Positions 33,947-43,853 are shown, counted from the first letter of the stretch. The stretch: DNA of 64,000 nucleotides from an uncultured Bryobacteraceae bacterium (GCA_937924525.1 CALDSU010000016.1:1-64000), one strand, 5' to 3'. Notes: generated by a model from the sequence alone, not told the origin. A program made the numbers and translations.

Positions 33947-36900
33947 ATGCGGCTCCCGGCGCCCAAGAGCGTAACCGCCCGGCTGAACCTGTACATCGGG
34001 CTGGTGACGTGCCTTCTGCTCGCGCTCACGGTGTGGGTGACCTACGCGACCAGCCGGCGGGTCGTGGAAGAACAGACCAACGCGGAGGCCATGAAGCAGG
34101 TCCAGGCGGGCGCCGAGAAGATGGACGACTTTGTCGCGCGCATCAGTGAACTGCCGAACGCGATCGCCACCTATCAGCAACAGTACGGCGGGGCCCTGAA
34201 GGGAGACGCCATGGCGCGGACGCTGGCATATATGCTGAGCCAGACGCCGCTCGAGGAAGCGCAAGGGCTGTATATCGCTTTCGCGAACCGGCGGTGGGAC
34301 GAGCCGGGCGCGCTGGTCCGGGTGGATCGCCAAAGCCGGGGCGCGGCGGCCCCGGTGCTGGCGGATTTCCAAGGCAAGGAGTGGTACACCGCGCCGAGGG
34401 ACAGCGGAGAAGTCCACATCAGCGAGCCATTCTTCGACGGGGGCCGGTCCAACAAGATGCTGGTGAGCGTCTCGAAGCCGGTGTACGACGAAGCCGGGGC
34501 GCTGGTCGCGGTCGCCGGGGTAGATATTCCGCTCGAGCGCCTGCGCACGTTTGTGGCGAACCTGCGGCTGCGCCCGGGACTCGAGGGAGGGGAAGCGGGA
34601 GCCCCGGCGCAGACGGGGTCGTGGGGCCGATTCTGGCGGAGGCTGGCGGGATGGTTCGGACGATCACCTCCGGAGGCGGCCGAGGGCGCGCCGGAGCGGA
34701 TGGGCGAGTACGGTTTTCTGGTCAGCCGCCAGGGCAAGCTGATCGCGCATCCGAACGAGATCCTGCTGCTGGAAGGCGCCGGGGCGGATGAAGAGATCAC
34801 CAATCCGGCGGACGGGCAGCAGGTGAAGAGCCGGCCGGAGGGTTTCGCCACGGTGCGGATGCGCGGGACGGCCCGGCGCGTCTATTGGAGCACTTCCCAC
34901 ACGCTGGGCTGGAAGATCGCCCTGAACGTCCCCGAGGAGCGCATCCTGGCGCCGGTGCACGCCCTGGCCCTGGATATGGCCAGCATTGGCGCGCTGGCGC
35001 TGGTTCTGATGGTCTGCGTGGTCACGCTGGTGGGCCAGCGGCTGACGCAACCGGTGGTGGCGCTGACCCGCGCGGCCGCGGCGGTGGGAGAAGAGAACTA
35101 CACGGCGGCCGGGCTGGAATCGGTGCGCGGCCGGGACGACGAGCTGGGGCAACTCGCGCGCGGCTTCGAGCGGATGGTGGGGGAAGTGCGGGCGCGGGAG
35201 GAACGCCTGCGGCAGGCCGAGGAGGCGCTGCGCCGCAGCGAGCAGCACTACCGCGCCCTCATCGAGCACAGCAGCGACATCATCGTGGTGTTGGATGCGC
35301 AGGGCCGCATTACGTACGCCAGTCCTTCGGTCGAAGCCGTGCTGGGCTTTCGGCCGGAGGAGATGCAGGGTTCGCGGATGGTCGACTTTGTCCATCCGCA
35401 GGACACGGCGCACTGTCTGGAAGCGCGCCCGGGCGCCGCTTCCGGCGCCCGGGCGGGACCGCTCGAGTTCCGCTGCCGGGACCGGAAGGGTGAGTGGCGC
35501 ACACTGGAGGCGACCCTGACCAACCTGCTGGACTACCCGGCCGTGCAGGGCATCGTGGTGAATGGCCGCGACATTACCGAACGCAAGCGTGCGGCCGAGC
35601 TGGCGCGCGAGAAAGAGGCGGCCGAGGCCGCCAACCAGTCGAAGAGCCAGTTCCTGGCCAACATGAGTCATGAGTTGCGCACGCCGCTGAACGCCATCCT
35701 GGGCTACACGGAGATGCTCCAGGAGGAGGCGGCCGACATGGGACACGACGAGTACCTGCCGGATTTGGGGCGCATTCATTCGGCGGGGCGTCATCTGCTG
35801 GAGCTGATCAACGCGCTGCTGGATATTTCCAAAATCGAGGCGGGCAAGATGGACCTGTTCCTGGAGTCCTTCGAGCCCGCGCGCGTCGTCGAGGAGGTGG
35901 TGACGATCGTGCAGCCGCTGGCGCGCAAGAATGGCAACACGCTGGAGTTCACCCTGCACGGCGAGCTGGGCACGATGCACGCCGATCTGACCAAGGTGCG
36001 GCAGAGCCTGTTCAACCTGCTCAGTAACGCGGCGAAGTTTACGCGCGGCGGGCAGATCCGCGTGGAGGCCTCGCGGTTTGTCTTCAACGGCGCGGATTGG
36101 GTTTTGTTCAAGGTCAGCGATACCGGGATCGGGATGTCGGCGGACCAGTTGGGGAAACTCTTTCAGCCGTTTTCGCAGGTGGATTCGTCCACCACGCGCA
36201 AGTTCGGGGGAACCGGGCTGGGACTGGTGATCAGCCGGCGGTTCTGCAACCTGATGGGTGGGGAGATCACGGTGGAAAGCGAGCCGGGCCGGGGCTCGAC
36301 ATTTTCCATCATGTTGCCGGCGCGGGTGGAAGAGCCTGGGGAGACGCCGGCGGAGGACACGCGGAGCGCGGCGGGTCCGTCGGGTCCGGACGCGGGGCTG
36401 GTGCTGGTGATCGATGACGATCCGCGGGTGCACGATCTGCTGCGCCGGACCCTGGCCAGGGAAGGCTTTCGGGTGGAGGCGGCCAGCGACGGGCCGGAAG
36501 GTCTGCGCCTGGCGCGGGAACTGCGCCCGGATGCGATTACGCTGGATGTGATGATGCCCGGCATGGACGGGTGGGCGGTGCTGGCGGCGCTGAAATCGGA
36601 CGCCGAACTGGCCGAGATTCCGGTGGTGATGCTCACGATCGTCGACAATCAGAACCGCGGTTTTGCGCTGGGGGCGGTGGACTATCTGACCAAGCCGATT
36701 GACCGCGACCGGCTGCTGACCGTGCTGCGGCGCTTTGCGCGCAATGGCAGGCCGCTTTCGGTGCTGGTGGTCGACGACGATCCCGCCGCGCGGGAATACC
36801 TGGCGCGCACGCTGGAGGGGCACCGCTGGGCGGTGCGGCAGGCGGCCAATGGACGACTGGCGCTGGAAGCGCTCGCCGAGGCCCGACCGGACGCGATTCT

Positions 36901-37180
36901 CCTGGACCTGATCATGCCGGAGCTGGACGGGTTCCAATTTCTGGACGAGATGCACCGCCATGCCGCCTGGCGCGATATTCCCGTGGTAGTGCTGACGGCC
37001 AAAGACCTGACCGCCGAAGAGCGGCGGCGGCTGGAGGGAGAAGTCGGCCTGGTCCTACAGAAAGGGGCCTATCATGCCGAAGAACTATTGCGGCAGACCG
37101 GGCGGCTGGTGGCGGGCCGGCTGCGCCGCAAAGCCGGGAGCGCGCGGGTTTCGGCGTCCCCGGTCGCCGAAGAAACATAG
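33947..37180 (+). CDS. Hybrid sensor histidine kinase (dCache-HAMP-PAS-HK-REC-REC)
   Basis: A 1077-residue membrane sensor. First membrane helix at about residues 13-33, a periplasmic dCache-like domain (EWYTAPRDSGEVHISEPFFD, VAVAGVDIPLERL), a second helix near 345-365, HAMP, then PAS (EHSSDIIVVLDAQGRITYAS). HisKA has the phospho-acceptor His575 in MSHELRTPLNAILGY. HATPase_c shows N, G1 and G2 boxes (FNLLSNAAKFTRGG, VSDTGIGM, FGGTGLGLVI). Two receiver domains follow (ITLDVMMPGMDG at about 866, ILLDLIMPELDG at about 986). It is followed closely by a single-domain regulator and a receiver-cyclase and probably feeds both. Confidence 0.95.
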   Translation: MRLPAPKSVTARLNLYIGLVTCLLLALTVWVTYATSRRVVEEQTNAEAMKQVQAGAEKMDDFVARISELPNAIATYQQQYGGALKGDAMARTLAYMLSQTPLEEAQGLYIAFANRRWDEPGALVRVDRQSRGAAAPVLADFQGKEWYTAPRDSGEVHISEPFFDGGRSNKMLVSVSKPVYDEAGALVAVAGVDIPLERLRTFVANLRLRPGLEGGEAGAPAQTGSWGRFWRRLAGWFGRSPPEAAEGAPERMGEYGFLVSRQGKLIAHPNEILLLEGAGADEEITNPADGQQVKSRPEGFATVRMRGTARRVYWSTSHTLGWKIALNVPEERILAPVHALALDMASIGALALVLMVCVVTLVGQRLTQPVVALTRAAAAVGEENYTAAGLESVRGRDDELGQLARGFERMVGEVRAREERLRQAEEALRRSEQHYRALIEHSSDIIVVLDAQGRITYASPSVEAVLGFRPEEMQGSRMVDFVHPQDTAHCLEARPGAASGARAGPLEFRCRDRKGEWRTLEATLTNLLDYPAVQGIVVNGRDITERKRAAELAREKEAAEAANQSKSQFLANMSHELRTPLNAILGYTEMLQEEAADMGHDEYLPDLGRIHSAGRHLLELINALLDISKIEAGKMDLFLESFEPARVVEEVVTIVQPLARKNGNTLEFTLHGELGTMHADLTKVRQSLFNLLSNAAKFTRGGQIRVEASRFVFNGADWVLFKVSDTGIGMSADQLGKLFQPFSQVDSSTTRKFGGTGLGLVISRRFCNLMGGEITVESEPGRGSTFSIMLPARVEEPGETPAEDTRSAAGPSGPDAGLVLVIDDDPRVHDLLRRTLAREGFRVEAASDGPEGLRLARELRPDAITLDVMMPGMDGWAVLAALKSDAELAEIPVVMLTIVDNQNRGFALGAVDYLTKPIDRDRLLTVLRRFARNGRPLSVLVVDDDPAAREYLARTLEGHRWAVRQAANGRLALEALAEARPDAILLDLIMPELDGFQFLDEMHRHAAWRDIPVVVLTAKDLTAEERRRLEGEVGLVLQKGAYHAEELLRQTGRLVAGRLRRKAGSARVSASPVAEET

Positions 37181-37189
37181 GAAGCCGAC

Positions 37190-37576
37190 ATGCCGAAGAT
37201 CCTGCTGGTAGAAGACAACGAGATGAACCGGGACATGCTGTCGCGGCGGCTCGAGCGCCGCGGTTATCAGGTGGTCATTGCGGTGGACGGCGCGGAGGGC
37301 CTAACCATGGCGACGTCGGAGAATCCGGACCTGATTCTGATGGACATGAGCCTGCCGGTCATGAACGGCTGGGACGCCACGCGCCAGTTGAAATCGCAGG
37401 AGGGAACGCGCGCGATCCCGGTGATTGCGCTCACGGCCCATGCCATGGCCAGCGACCGGGAGAAGGCGCTGGAGGCCGGCTGCGACGACTACGACACCAA
37501 GCCGATCGAGCTGCCCCGCCTGCTGAGCAAGATCGAGGCGCTGCTCGCGGCGCGGAGCGGCGACAGCCCGGCCTGA
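37190..37576 (+). CDS. CheY-like single-domain response regulator
   Basis: A 128-residue receiver domain: acidic pocket VEDNEMNRDML, phospho-acceptor Asp52 (LILMDMSLPVMNGWDA), conserved Thr (IALTAHAM) and Lys (YDTKPIE). No output domain. It lies 9 bp after the hybrid kinase and 17 bp before the cyclase, so it likely acts as a phosphate shuttle or competitor within this unit. Confidence 0.95.
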   Translation: MPKILLVEDNEMNRDMLSRRLERRGYQVVIAVDGAEGLTMATSENPDLILMDMSLPVMNGWDATRQLKSQEGTRAIPVIALTAHAMASDREKALEAGCDDYDTKPIELPRLLSKIEALLAARSGDSPA

Positions 37577-37593
37577 CCGAGGGAGGGAGCCCC

Positions 37594-39321
37594 GTGAGCA
37601 GCGCGCCTTTCGTCATCAAAGACCGGGAACTGGCCGAACTTCGCCACAACCTGCGGACCCCGGTGAATCATATCTTGGGTTATGGGGAGATGCTGGCCGA
37701 AGACGCCGAGGCCGGCGGCGAGACGGAGCTGCTGGTTCAGTTGCAGCGTTTGATGGAGGATGGCCGGCGCGTGCTGGCCGTGATTAATGACGGGCTTGCG
37801 GCATCGCTGGGCGAAGTGGCCGAGCCCCAGCTCCGCCGTCTGCAAGCGGAACTGCTGGCGCTCACCGGCGGCATCCAGCAGCGGGTGCAGGAGGCCAGAA
37901 GCGTGCTGGCGGCCACCCGGCCGGAGGAGGATCCGGCGCGGGAGGATCTGGCGAAGGTGGAAGCCGCCATCGGCCGGCTGACTGCGATGGCGGAGAAGCT
38001 GCTGGAATCGCCAGCGCCGGAAGCGCCGCCCGCGCCTGCCCCGGCGCCCGTGAAGCCGCCGCCGGCGGCGCCCGCCGTGCTGGTCGAGTCGGCCGCGGTT
38101 TCCACGGCAACGACGGCATCCGGCCATTTGTTGATCGTCGACGACATAGAATCCAACCGGGACGTGTTGGGCCGCCGCCTGGAGCGGGAAGGCTACCAGG
38201 TGACCGCCGCCGCCGATGGGCTTCAGGCGCTGGCCTCGCTTGGCGAGCGGAGCTTTGACCTGGTTCTGCTGGACATCATGATGCCGGGCATTGATGGATT
38301 CCAGGTGCTAAAGCGGATGAAAAGCGACCCCGCGCTGCGCGAGGTGCCCGTCATCATGATCTCGGCGCTCGACGAGATCCAAAGCGTGGTGCGGTGCCTG
38401 GAAACCGGCGCGGAGGACTATCTGACCAAGCCCTTCGACCCGGTGCTGCTGCGCGCCCGCATCGGCGCTTCGCTGGAGCGCAAACGCCTGCGGGACGCCC
38501 AGCGCGCCAAGACTGCGGAACTGGAGCGCGCCATCGAGGAAACCGAAGCGCAGCGGCGCGTGTCGGAATCGCTGTTGCGGAACATTCTGCCGGTCCCCAT
38601 CGCCGAGGAGCTGAAGTCCCGTGGCGCGGTGGATCCGAAGTATTTCGAGGACGTCACCATCCTGTTCGCTGACTTTGTGGGGTTCACTTCGGCCACGGAA
38701 GACCTGGCGGCCGAGGACCTGGTCAACGTGCTCCACACCTACTTCAGCGCGTTTGACGCGATCACCGAGGCCTACCAGATCGAAAAGCTGAAGACGATCG
38801 GCGATTCCTACATGCTGGCGGGCGGGCTGCCGGTCCGCAGCCCCTCGCATCCGGTGGATGTGGTGCTGGCCGCGTTTGAGATGGTGTTCGCGGTGGAAAA
38901 ACTGGCCACCCCGGAGACGCCCTGGAAGGTGCGGATTGGGGTCCACACGGGTCCGGTCATCGCCGGGATGGTGGGCACCAAGAAGTTTGCGTTCGACATT
39001 TGGGGCGAATCGGTGAACTTCGCCTCGCGGATGGAGTCGGCCTCGCAGGCCAACCGCATTAACCTCTCCAGCCGCACCTATTCGCGGGTGAAGGACTTCT
39101 TTGAATGCGAGTCGCGCGGGCGGGTGGCGATTAAAGAGGGGCGGGAGTTCGAGATGTACTTCGTCAAGGGGGTCCTGCCCAAGCTGATGGCGGAACGGTC
39201 CGGCGGCGTGCCGCCGGCGTTCCTGCGCCGCTATCGGATCTACTTTCAGAAGGAACCCCCCTCGTTCCCCGCTTTCCTGTTGGATCAGGAAAACGAGCGG
39301 AAGCCGCAAGTCCAAAACTAA
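37594..39321 (+). CDS. Phospho-acceptor-like domain, receiver and adenylate cyclase fusion
   Basis: A 575-residue soluble protein starting at GTG 37594. Residues 10-70 look like a HisKA dimerisation helix with an H-box (LRHNLRTPVNHILGYGEML, His18), but no HATPase follows. A Pro/Ala linker leads to a receiver domain (about 177-295, Asp in LVLLDIMMPGIDG). A coiled coil then leads to a class III cyclase domain (about 350-520): metal-binding ILFADFVGFT, substrate residues EKLKTIGDSYM and FDIWGESVNFASRMESA. Lys and Asp at the base-reading positions favour ATP over GTP. It probably makes cAMP in response to phosphorylation by the upstream kinase. Confidence 0.9.
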   Translation: MSSAPFVIKDRELAELRHNLRTPVNHILGYGEMLAEDAEAGGETELLVQLQRLMEDGRRVLAVINDGLAASLGEVAEPQLRRLQAELLALTGGIQQRVQEARSVLAATRPEEDPAREDLAKVEAAIGRLTAMAEKLLESPAPEAPPAPAPAPVKPPPAAPAVLVESAAVSTATTASGHLLIVDDIESNRDVLGRRLEREGYQVTAAADGLQALASLGERSFDLVLLDIMMPGIDGFQVLKRMKSDPALREVPVIMISALDEIQSVVRCLETGAEDYLTKPFDPVLLRARIGASLERKRLRDAQRAKTAELERAIEETEAQRRVSESLLRNILPVPIAEELKSRGAVDPKYFEDVTILFADFVGFTSATEDLAAEDLVNVLHTYFSAFDAITEAYQIEKLKTIGDSYMLAGGLPVRSPSHPVDVVLAAFEMVFAVEKLATPETPWKVRIGVHTGPVIAGMVGTKKFAFDIWGESVNFASRMESASQANRINLSSRTYSRVKDFFECESRGRVAIKEGREFEMYFVKGVLPKLMAERSGGVPPAFLRRYRIYFQKEPPSFPAFLLDQENERKPQVQN

Positions 39322-39369
39322 TTTCGTTGTCAGACACCGGGCCGCGGCGGTAGAATCTTCCCCATCCCC

Positions 39370-39386
39370 TGGCAGGGCTCTTGCCG
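39370..39386 (+). promoter_or_regulatory. Possible sigma-54 promoter
   Basis: TGGCAGGGCTCTTGCC has GG and GC with exact 10-base spacing and a good -12 TTGC, and lies about 60 bp upstream of the gene at 39443. The -24 part differs from consensus at TGGCAGG. It overlaps a short inverted repeat, so a chance match is possible. Confidence 0.3.
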
Positions 39387-39442
39387 GCAGCCAGGTGGTA
39401 GATTAGGACAGACGCCGGAATATTCCGTCGGAGAGGCCAGGG

Positions 39443-42400
39443 ATGGAAGCAATCAAGACCGTGGTCGCGATCGTCGCGTTATTGCTAGTTGGGTTGCCCG
39501 GGAGCGGCGAGGCGTCGGATCGCCTCGAGCAGGCCCGGCGGTTGGTGGCATCGGGAGAGGCGCGGGCGGCGCGGGAGTTGCTCGCCGAGGCGGCAAGCCG
39601 CGGAACGCTGGAGAGTCTGCGGGAGTACGCCGAGTTTCTGGATCGCTTTGGCGATGCCGAAGCGCGCGCGGCCTACGCGCGCCTGTGGGAGGCGGAAACA
39701 GACCAGAACCGAAAGCAGGCGATTACCCGCCGGCTGGCGACTCTGGACTATCTGCACGGCGACCCTGCCAGTGCGCGCCGGCGGCTGGAGTCCTTGGGGG
39801 TCAAGCCTCCGGCGGCGGCCCGCCCCGCGGCCGAGGAGGCGGAAACGATCGTGATTCCCGGTCCGCTGCGCTCGTTTTCCCGGATGGCGGCGATCTCGCG
39901 CGATTTGCGCCCGGAGGAGGTGCTGCCGGCGGTGGCGCGTAACGTGGTGACCAACGGCTACCAGGCCTCGAGCTCCAACGACGCGCTGGATCAGACCGAG
40001 TATCTGAAGCTGGTGCACCGTTACCTGAGCCAAGCGCGGGAGCTGACCAAGCTGGCGGGCGACGCCGGCGTGCTGCTGATCGAGAACTGCGAATCGGAGA
40101 AAGTCGGCGAGCTGCTGAAGATTCTCGGCTACCGGATGCGCGGCGGTTGCGGCGCCGAAGTGGTGCTGGAGACGGTGAACGCCAGCCGCGCCTTTCTGAC
40201 GACCGACTCCGGCTTCCCGCTGGCCGAGCTGGAAAACGCGCTGCGCACCAACCGCAAGTTCGAGTACCCGTATCACCCCACGCGGATCCCGGTGCTTTAT
40301 GGCGCCAAGTACTGGCTGGGCGCCACCCGGGAAAGAGGCGGCCAGTCGGAGTTTATCGACCTGTTCCTGAACGATCCCCAATTGTGCCGGCTGTACCTGG
40401 GTTTTTCGAAACTGGATGCGGAAACGGCGGACCAGATGCGGCAGGGCATTCCCGCCCAGCGCATCAAGGCGTTTTCGCATGTGTTGGACTTTTTCGGCGG
40501 TATGTTCGAAATCCGGCAGGGGAAGGCGGCGTTTCCCGGGGGGGCGCGGGCCGAATCGGCCTGGGCGGACCTGGTGGGAGTCCCGCCGGCCAAGGGCGTC
40601 GAGTTTTACGAGAAGCTGCTGGCCAAGGACGACGGCTGGCTTTGCAGCCTGTATGACGCGCTGATGCGGATCGAAGGTCCGGTGCAGGAGTACCTGACTG
40701 AACCGGCGCGCATGAAGCGTTTTTATTCGGCCGTGCGCGGGCGGGTGACCAGCCCGGGACCGGCGCGGCCAGTATTCCGTTCCAACGCCGACATGATGCT
40801 GCTCACCACGCGGCTGGTGGTGCGCAGCGGGCAGCCGCATGTGCCGGGCGGGATCGAAGTCTGGAAAGACCTGTTTCTAAAGCATCCCCACGGCAAGTAC
40901 GACGGCAAGCTGACGCGGCTGGCCACCGCCTGGAAGGAGCCGGACGATGTCCTGGAGGCGTTGTTCGCGCTGACGCGCAAGGCGGTGGAGAACGAGCCTC
41001 TGAAGACTTTCATGGCGATCTCCGACCTGGACCGGCGGCGCGCGAAACCCTTGGAGCCGGCCACGGTGGACCGGCTGGCGCGGGCTTACCGGGCCCTGGG
41101 TTCGCAGTACGCAATCTTCAACGATGCCCCGAGTCTCACGGATCGCACGATCCTGCAATTCCTCGATGTGGCCACCGCCGTGAGCAAGTCCGGGGATAAC
41201 TTGCAACGTGGCAACACGGCGGGCGCTTTGCAGGGACTGATTGGCATCTGGCAGATCCTGAGCCGCCACGGTGTGCTGCCCGAGGCCAAGGTCGACGAGA
41301 CGCTGCACGCCATCCTGACTTCGTTTGCGAACGTAAAGGACTACGTGCAGATCTTTGACGCCGCGCGCGCCGGCGTGCGCACGCTGCTGGCAGCTTGCGG
41401 CGCGGCGGGAGCGGAAGACGAGCAGGCCAAGCTGTTGGACCTGCTAGCCGGGGTGGCCAGTCCGCGCGACGCCGAATCCCACCAGTTGGTGGTGCAGGAG
41501 ATGACCCGGGTGCTGGAGGCGCAGCGCGTGGTCAGCCTGAAGCTGATTTTCGATTTGGCCGACAATCTGGAAGCCGTCGCGAAGGGAGAGAAGCTCAACA
41601 CGCAACTGGCCAACCGGCTGGCGGCCCGCCTGGGTGAAATTCAAATGCCGCGCGCCGCGCTGACCACGGCGGAGAAGAACGCTCTGTCGTTCGGCTACTG
41701 GACCGAGCGGCATATTGAAGAGCAGCGGAAACTGAACATCCGCGGCCAGATCGAGCGCGCGGCCAACGACGCCGAGCGGCTGAAGAAGCTGCGGGGCCTG
41801 CTGACGCCGGTGCTGCGCGACACGCTGGTGGCGCTGAACTATGCGCACTATGCTCCGCCCGGAGCGCAGGTGCTGTACACCAATCCCCAGTTCGTGCGCA
41901 GCCACGACTTCCTGGGCGCGCAGGGCACGAATCAGATGTGGCGGCCCACGGAGATCGCGGGCACGGGCTGGCCGGCCAATGCCGGCGGGCGGCTGGTCGG
42001 ATCCTTGTCGGGGCTGGCCTATGCTCTGGCGGAAGCCGAGCAGAACTTCCTGGTTCCGTCGCAGACGCAGGCCCTGATCTGGGGCGACTTGGTGCCGCAG
42101 ATGATCCTCAGCGCGAAAATTCCGCGCTGGTGGAATGTGACCCCGAACCAGATGCACTGGGTCGGCCTGCATCTGCGCTACGGCCGGTCCCTGGTGGCCG
42201 AGGCCGCGTGGGATGCGGCGCTGCGGCCGGCGGTGCTGGAGAGCTTGCGGCGGCAGGCGCCGCCCAAGCGAGCCCGGCTGGTCGAGATATACTGGGCGGC
42301 CGGCGATGTGGCGGCGGCGCTGGATGAGGTCACGCCCGCCGAGTACTTCGCGCTGGCGGCCGACCTCGCCGGCAAAGCCGAGGACCACGTTCTGGGCTCG

Positions 42401-42799
42401 GAAATCCGCCGTCTGGCGCAGGCGCACCCGCAAGAGGTGAACTACGAGAGCATCTCGGTCGCCTTCGGCACTCCCAAGCCCACGCTGGCCAACTCGTACC
42501 GCCCGGAACTGCTCCGCCTGCGCACGTTTCCGACCTTGATGGGCTACTCCAGCCGCATTATGGCGGAAAGCTGGGAATCCAACACGCTGTATTGGGCCTC
42601 GCTGGCCGACGAGGCGTACCTTCAGCCTTCGCAATTGAACCTGCTGGTGCCGGAGTGGACGCAGAAGGTGGTGGAGCGGATCTTTGCCTCGCATCTGGAG
42701 GACTGGCCCGCCTTGCTGCGCAGTCTCCGCACGGTGGGGGAGGATGTGCGCGATGCGTCGCGGAAGCAGGCCCAACTGCGAGCCGGCGCCGGCTTGTAG
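39443..42799 (+). CDS. Large exported protein of unknown function
   Basis: 1118 residues with a signal peptide (VVAIVALLLVGLPGSGEA). The first 120 residues look like TPR-type helices (LEQARRLVASGEARAARELL, EYAEFLDRFGDAEARAAYAR). The long middle is mixed helical without a motif I recognise. A Trp/Tyr-rich C-terminal part (RWWNVTPNQMHWVGLHLRYG) follows. It has only a few cysteines and no obvious catalytic triad or metal site. Its ribosome binding site region is AGAGGCCAGGG before ATG 39443. It lies 27 bp upstream of a VWFA protein on the same strand, possibly co-transcribed. The intact length and uniform coding character argue that it is a real gene. Confidence 0.8.
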   Translation: MEAIKTVVAIVALLLVGLPGSGEASDRLEQARRLVASGEARAARELLAEAASRGTLESLREYAEFLDRFGDAEARAAYARLWEAETDQNRKQAITRRLATLDYLHGDPASARRRLESLGVKPPAAARPAAEEAETIVIPGPLRSFSRMAAISRDLRPEEVLPAVARNVVTNGYQASSSNDALDQTEYLKLVHRYLSQARELTKLAGDAGVLLIENCESEKVGELLKILGYRMRGGCGAEVVLETVNASRAFLTTDSGFPLAELENALRTNRKFEYPYHPTRIPVLYGAKYWLGATRERGGQSEFIDLFLNDPQLCRLYLGFSKLDAETADQMRQGIPAQRIKAFSHVLDFFGGMFEIRQGKAAFPGGARAESAWADLVGVPPAKGVEFYEKLLAKDDGWLCSLYDALMRIEGPVQEYLTEPARMKRFYSAVRGRVTSPGPARPVFRSNADMMLLTTRLVVRSGQPHVPGGIEVWKDLFLKHPHGKYDGKLTRLATAWKEPDDVLEALFALTRKAVENEPLKTFMAISDLDRRRAKPLEPATVDRLARAYRALGSQYAIFNDAPSLTDRTILQFLDVATAVSKSGDNLQRGNTAGALQGLIGIWQILSRHGVLPEAKVDETLHAILTSFANVKDYVQIFDAARAGVRTLLAACGAAGAEDEQAKLLDLLAGVASPRDAESHQLVVQEMTRVLEAQRVVSLKLIFDLADNLEAVAKGEKLNTQLANRLAARLGEIQMPRAALTTAEKNALSFGYWTERHIEEQRKLNIRGQIERAANDAERLKKLRGLLTPVLRDTLVALNYAHYAPPGAQVLYTNPQFVRSHDFLGAQGTNQMWRPTEIAGTGWPANAGGRLVGSLSGLAYALAEAEQNFLVPSQTQALIWGDLVPQMILSAKIPRWWNVTPNQMHWVGLHLRYGRSLVAEAAWDAALRPAVLESLRRQAPPKRARLVEIYWAAGDVAAALDEVTPAEYFALAADLAGKAEDHVLGSEIRRLAQAHPQEVNYESISVAFGTPKPTLANSYRPELLRLRTFPTLMGYSSRIMAESWESNTLYWASLADEAYLQPSQLNLLVPEWTQKVVERIFASHLEDWPALLRSLRTVGEDVRDASRKQAQLRAGAGL

Positions 42800-42826
42800 T
42801 ATCTTCATAGACGCCAGGAGAAACGC

Positions 42827-43831
42827 GTGCAGGGCTTATCCATGAAACGAACCATCGCGCTCGCCGTGGGTTTGGCAGCCGGAGGAGCCTGGCTGCTGGC
42901 CCAGCAGGAGGCGGTCATCCGGGTGAAGGTTGATCTGGTCGTGCTCAGCTTTACGGTTACCGATTCCAAGGGCCGGTACGTCAACGGGTTGAAGCCCGCG
43001 GACTTCCGGATCAAGGAAGACGGCATTGTGCAGAAGATCGCCACGTTCGCGGCCGGGAACCAGCCCGCCATGGAGGTGCTTGAGGATGGATCGCTGCGGC
43101 CCTTGACGGGCGCCACCGCGGTCGCCGACGCCTCCAGCCCGGGACTCGACCGCCCCGACGCTTTTGTGGGCACTTCGGTGTTCGTGCTCTTCGACACGTC
43201 GAACTTCATGTACCGGGGTTTCGTTTATGCCGAGGATGCGATCGCCGATTTTGTGCGCGGCCTGGACCGCGCCGATTCGGTAGCGATTTACACGTTCAGC
43301 CGCAACCTGTCTCGGGCGGCGAATCTGACCAAAGACCGCAACGACGCGATCGTCGGGCTGCGCAACTCGGTCGCGGGCGACGACACGGCGTTGTACAACG
43401 CGCTGCTGCTCACGCTGCGCGACGCCGCCAAGGTGCCGGGGCGCAAAGTGGTGATTGTCTTCTCCAACGGTCCCGACAACGCCAGCATGGTGGCGCCGGA
43501 CGACGTGCGGGCGGTGGCCGAGGATGAGGGCATTCCCATTTACGTGATCTCCACCAACGAGGTCAACCGCGATCCGATTTCCTCGAATGTGTTCCGGCGC
43601 ATCACCAGCCGGACGGGCGGCAAGGCTTACTGGGCCAAGACCTGGCAGAAGCAGGTGGAGGCTTTCGAATCGATTCGCGAGGATCTGGGGAATTCCTACA
43701 CCGTGACGTATTACCCGAAGGCGAATCCGAACGAAGGATTCCGGAAAATCTCGGTGGAGATCGTCTCCGACGTGGCGAAGAAATACCGCGTGCGGGCGCG
43801 GCCCGGATACCGGCCGCGGCTGGGGTCCTAG
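42827..43831 (+). CDS. VWFA-related acidobacterial protein (TIGR03436-like)
   Basis: A 334-residue exported protein with signal (TIALAVGLAAGGAWLLAQ), an N-terminal strand region (VDLVVLSFTVTDSKGRYVNG, LKPADFRIKEDG) and a von Willebrand A domain (FVLFDTSNFMYRGFVYAEDA; VVIVFSNGPDNASM). The metal site reads DTSNF rather than DxSxS, so MIDAS function is doubtful, as in other members. The GTG at 42827 has AGGAG at proper spacing, whereas the ATG at 42842 has none; I prefer the GTG. Such proteins are abundant in Solibacter-type genomes and have no assigned role. Confidence 0.85.
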   Translation: MQGLSMKRTIALAVGLAAGGAWLLAQQEAVIRVKVDLVVLSFTVTDSKGRYVNGLKPADFRIKEDGIVQKIATFAAGNQPAMEVLEDGSLRPLTGATAVADASSPGLDRPDAFVGTSVFVLFDTSNFMYRGFVYAEDAIADFVRGLDRADSVAIYTFSRNLSRAANLTKDRNDAIVGLRNSVAGDDTALYNALLLTLRDAAKVPGRKVVIVFSNGPDNASMVAPDDVRAVAEDEGIPIYVISTNEVNRDPISSNVFRRITSRTGGKAYWAKTWQKQVEAFESIREDLGNSYTVTYYPKANPNEGFRKISVEIVSDVAKKYRVRARPGYRPRLGS

Positions 43832-43853
43832 TCCGGGCGCGGCAGACGACGGG

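Noticed and set aside
34664-36961. 765-codon open frame antisense to the hybrid kinase
   Set aside because: Shadow of a strongly supported gene; His/Gln/Arg-rich without domains.
41444-42808. 454-codon open frame antisense to the 1118-residue gene
   Set aside because: Same shadow composition; the plus strand has a signal peptide and normal codon character.
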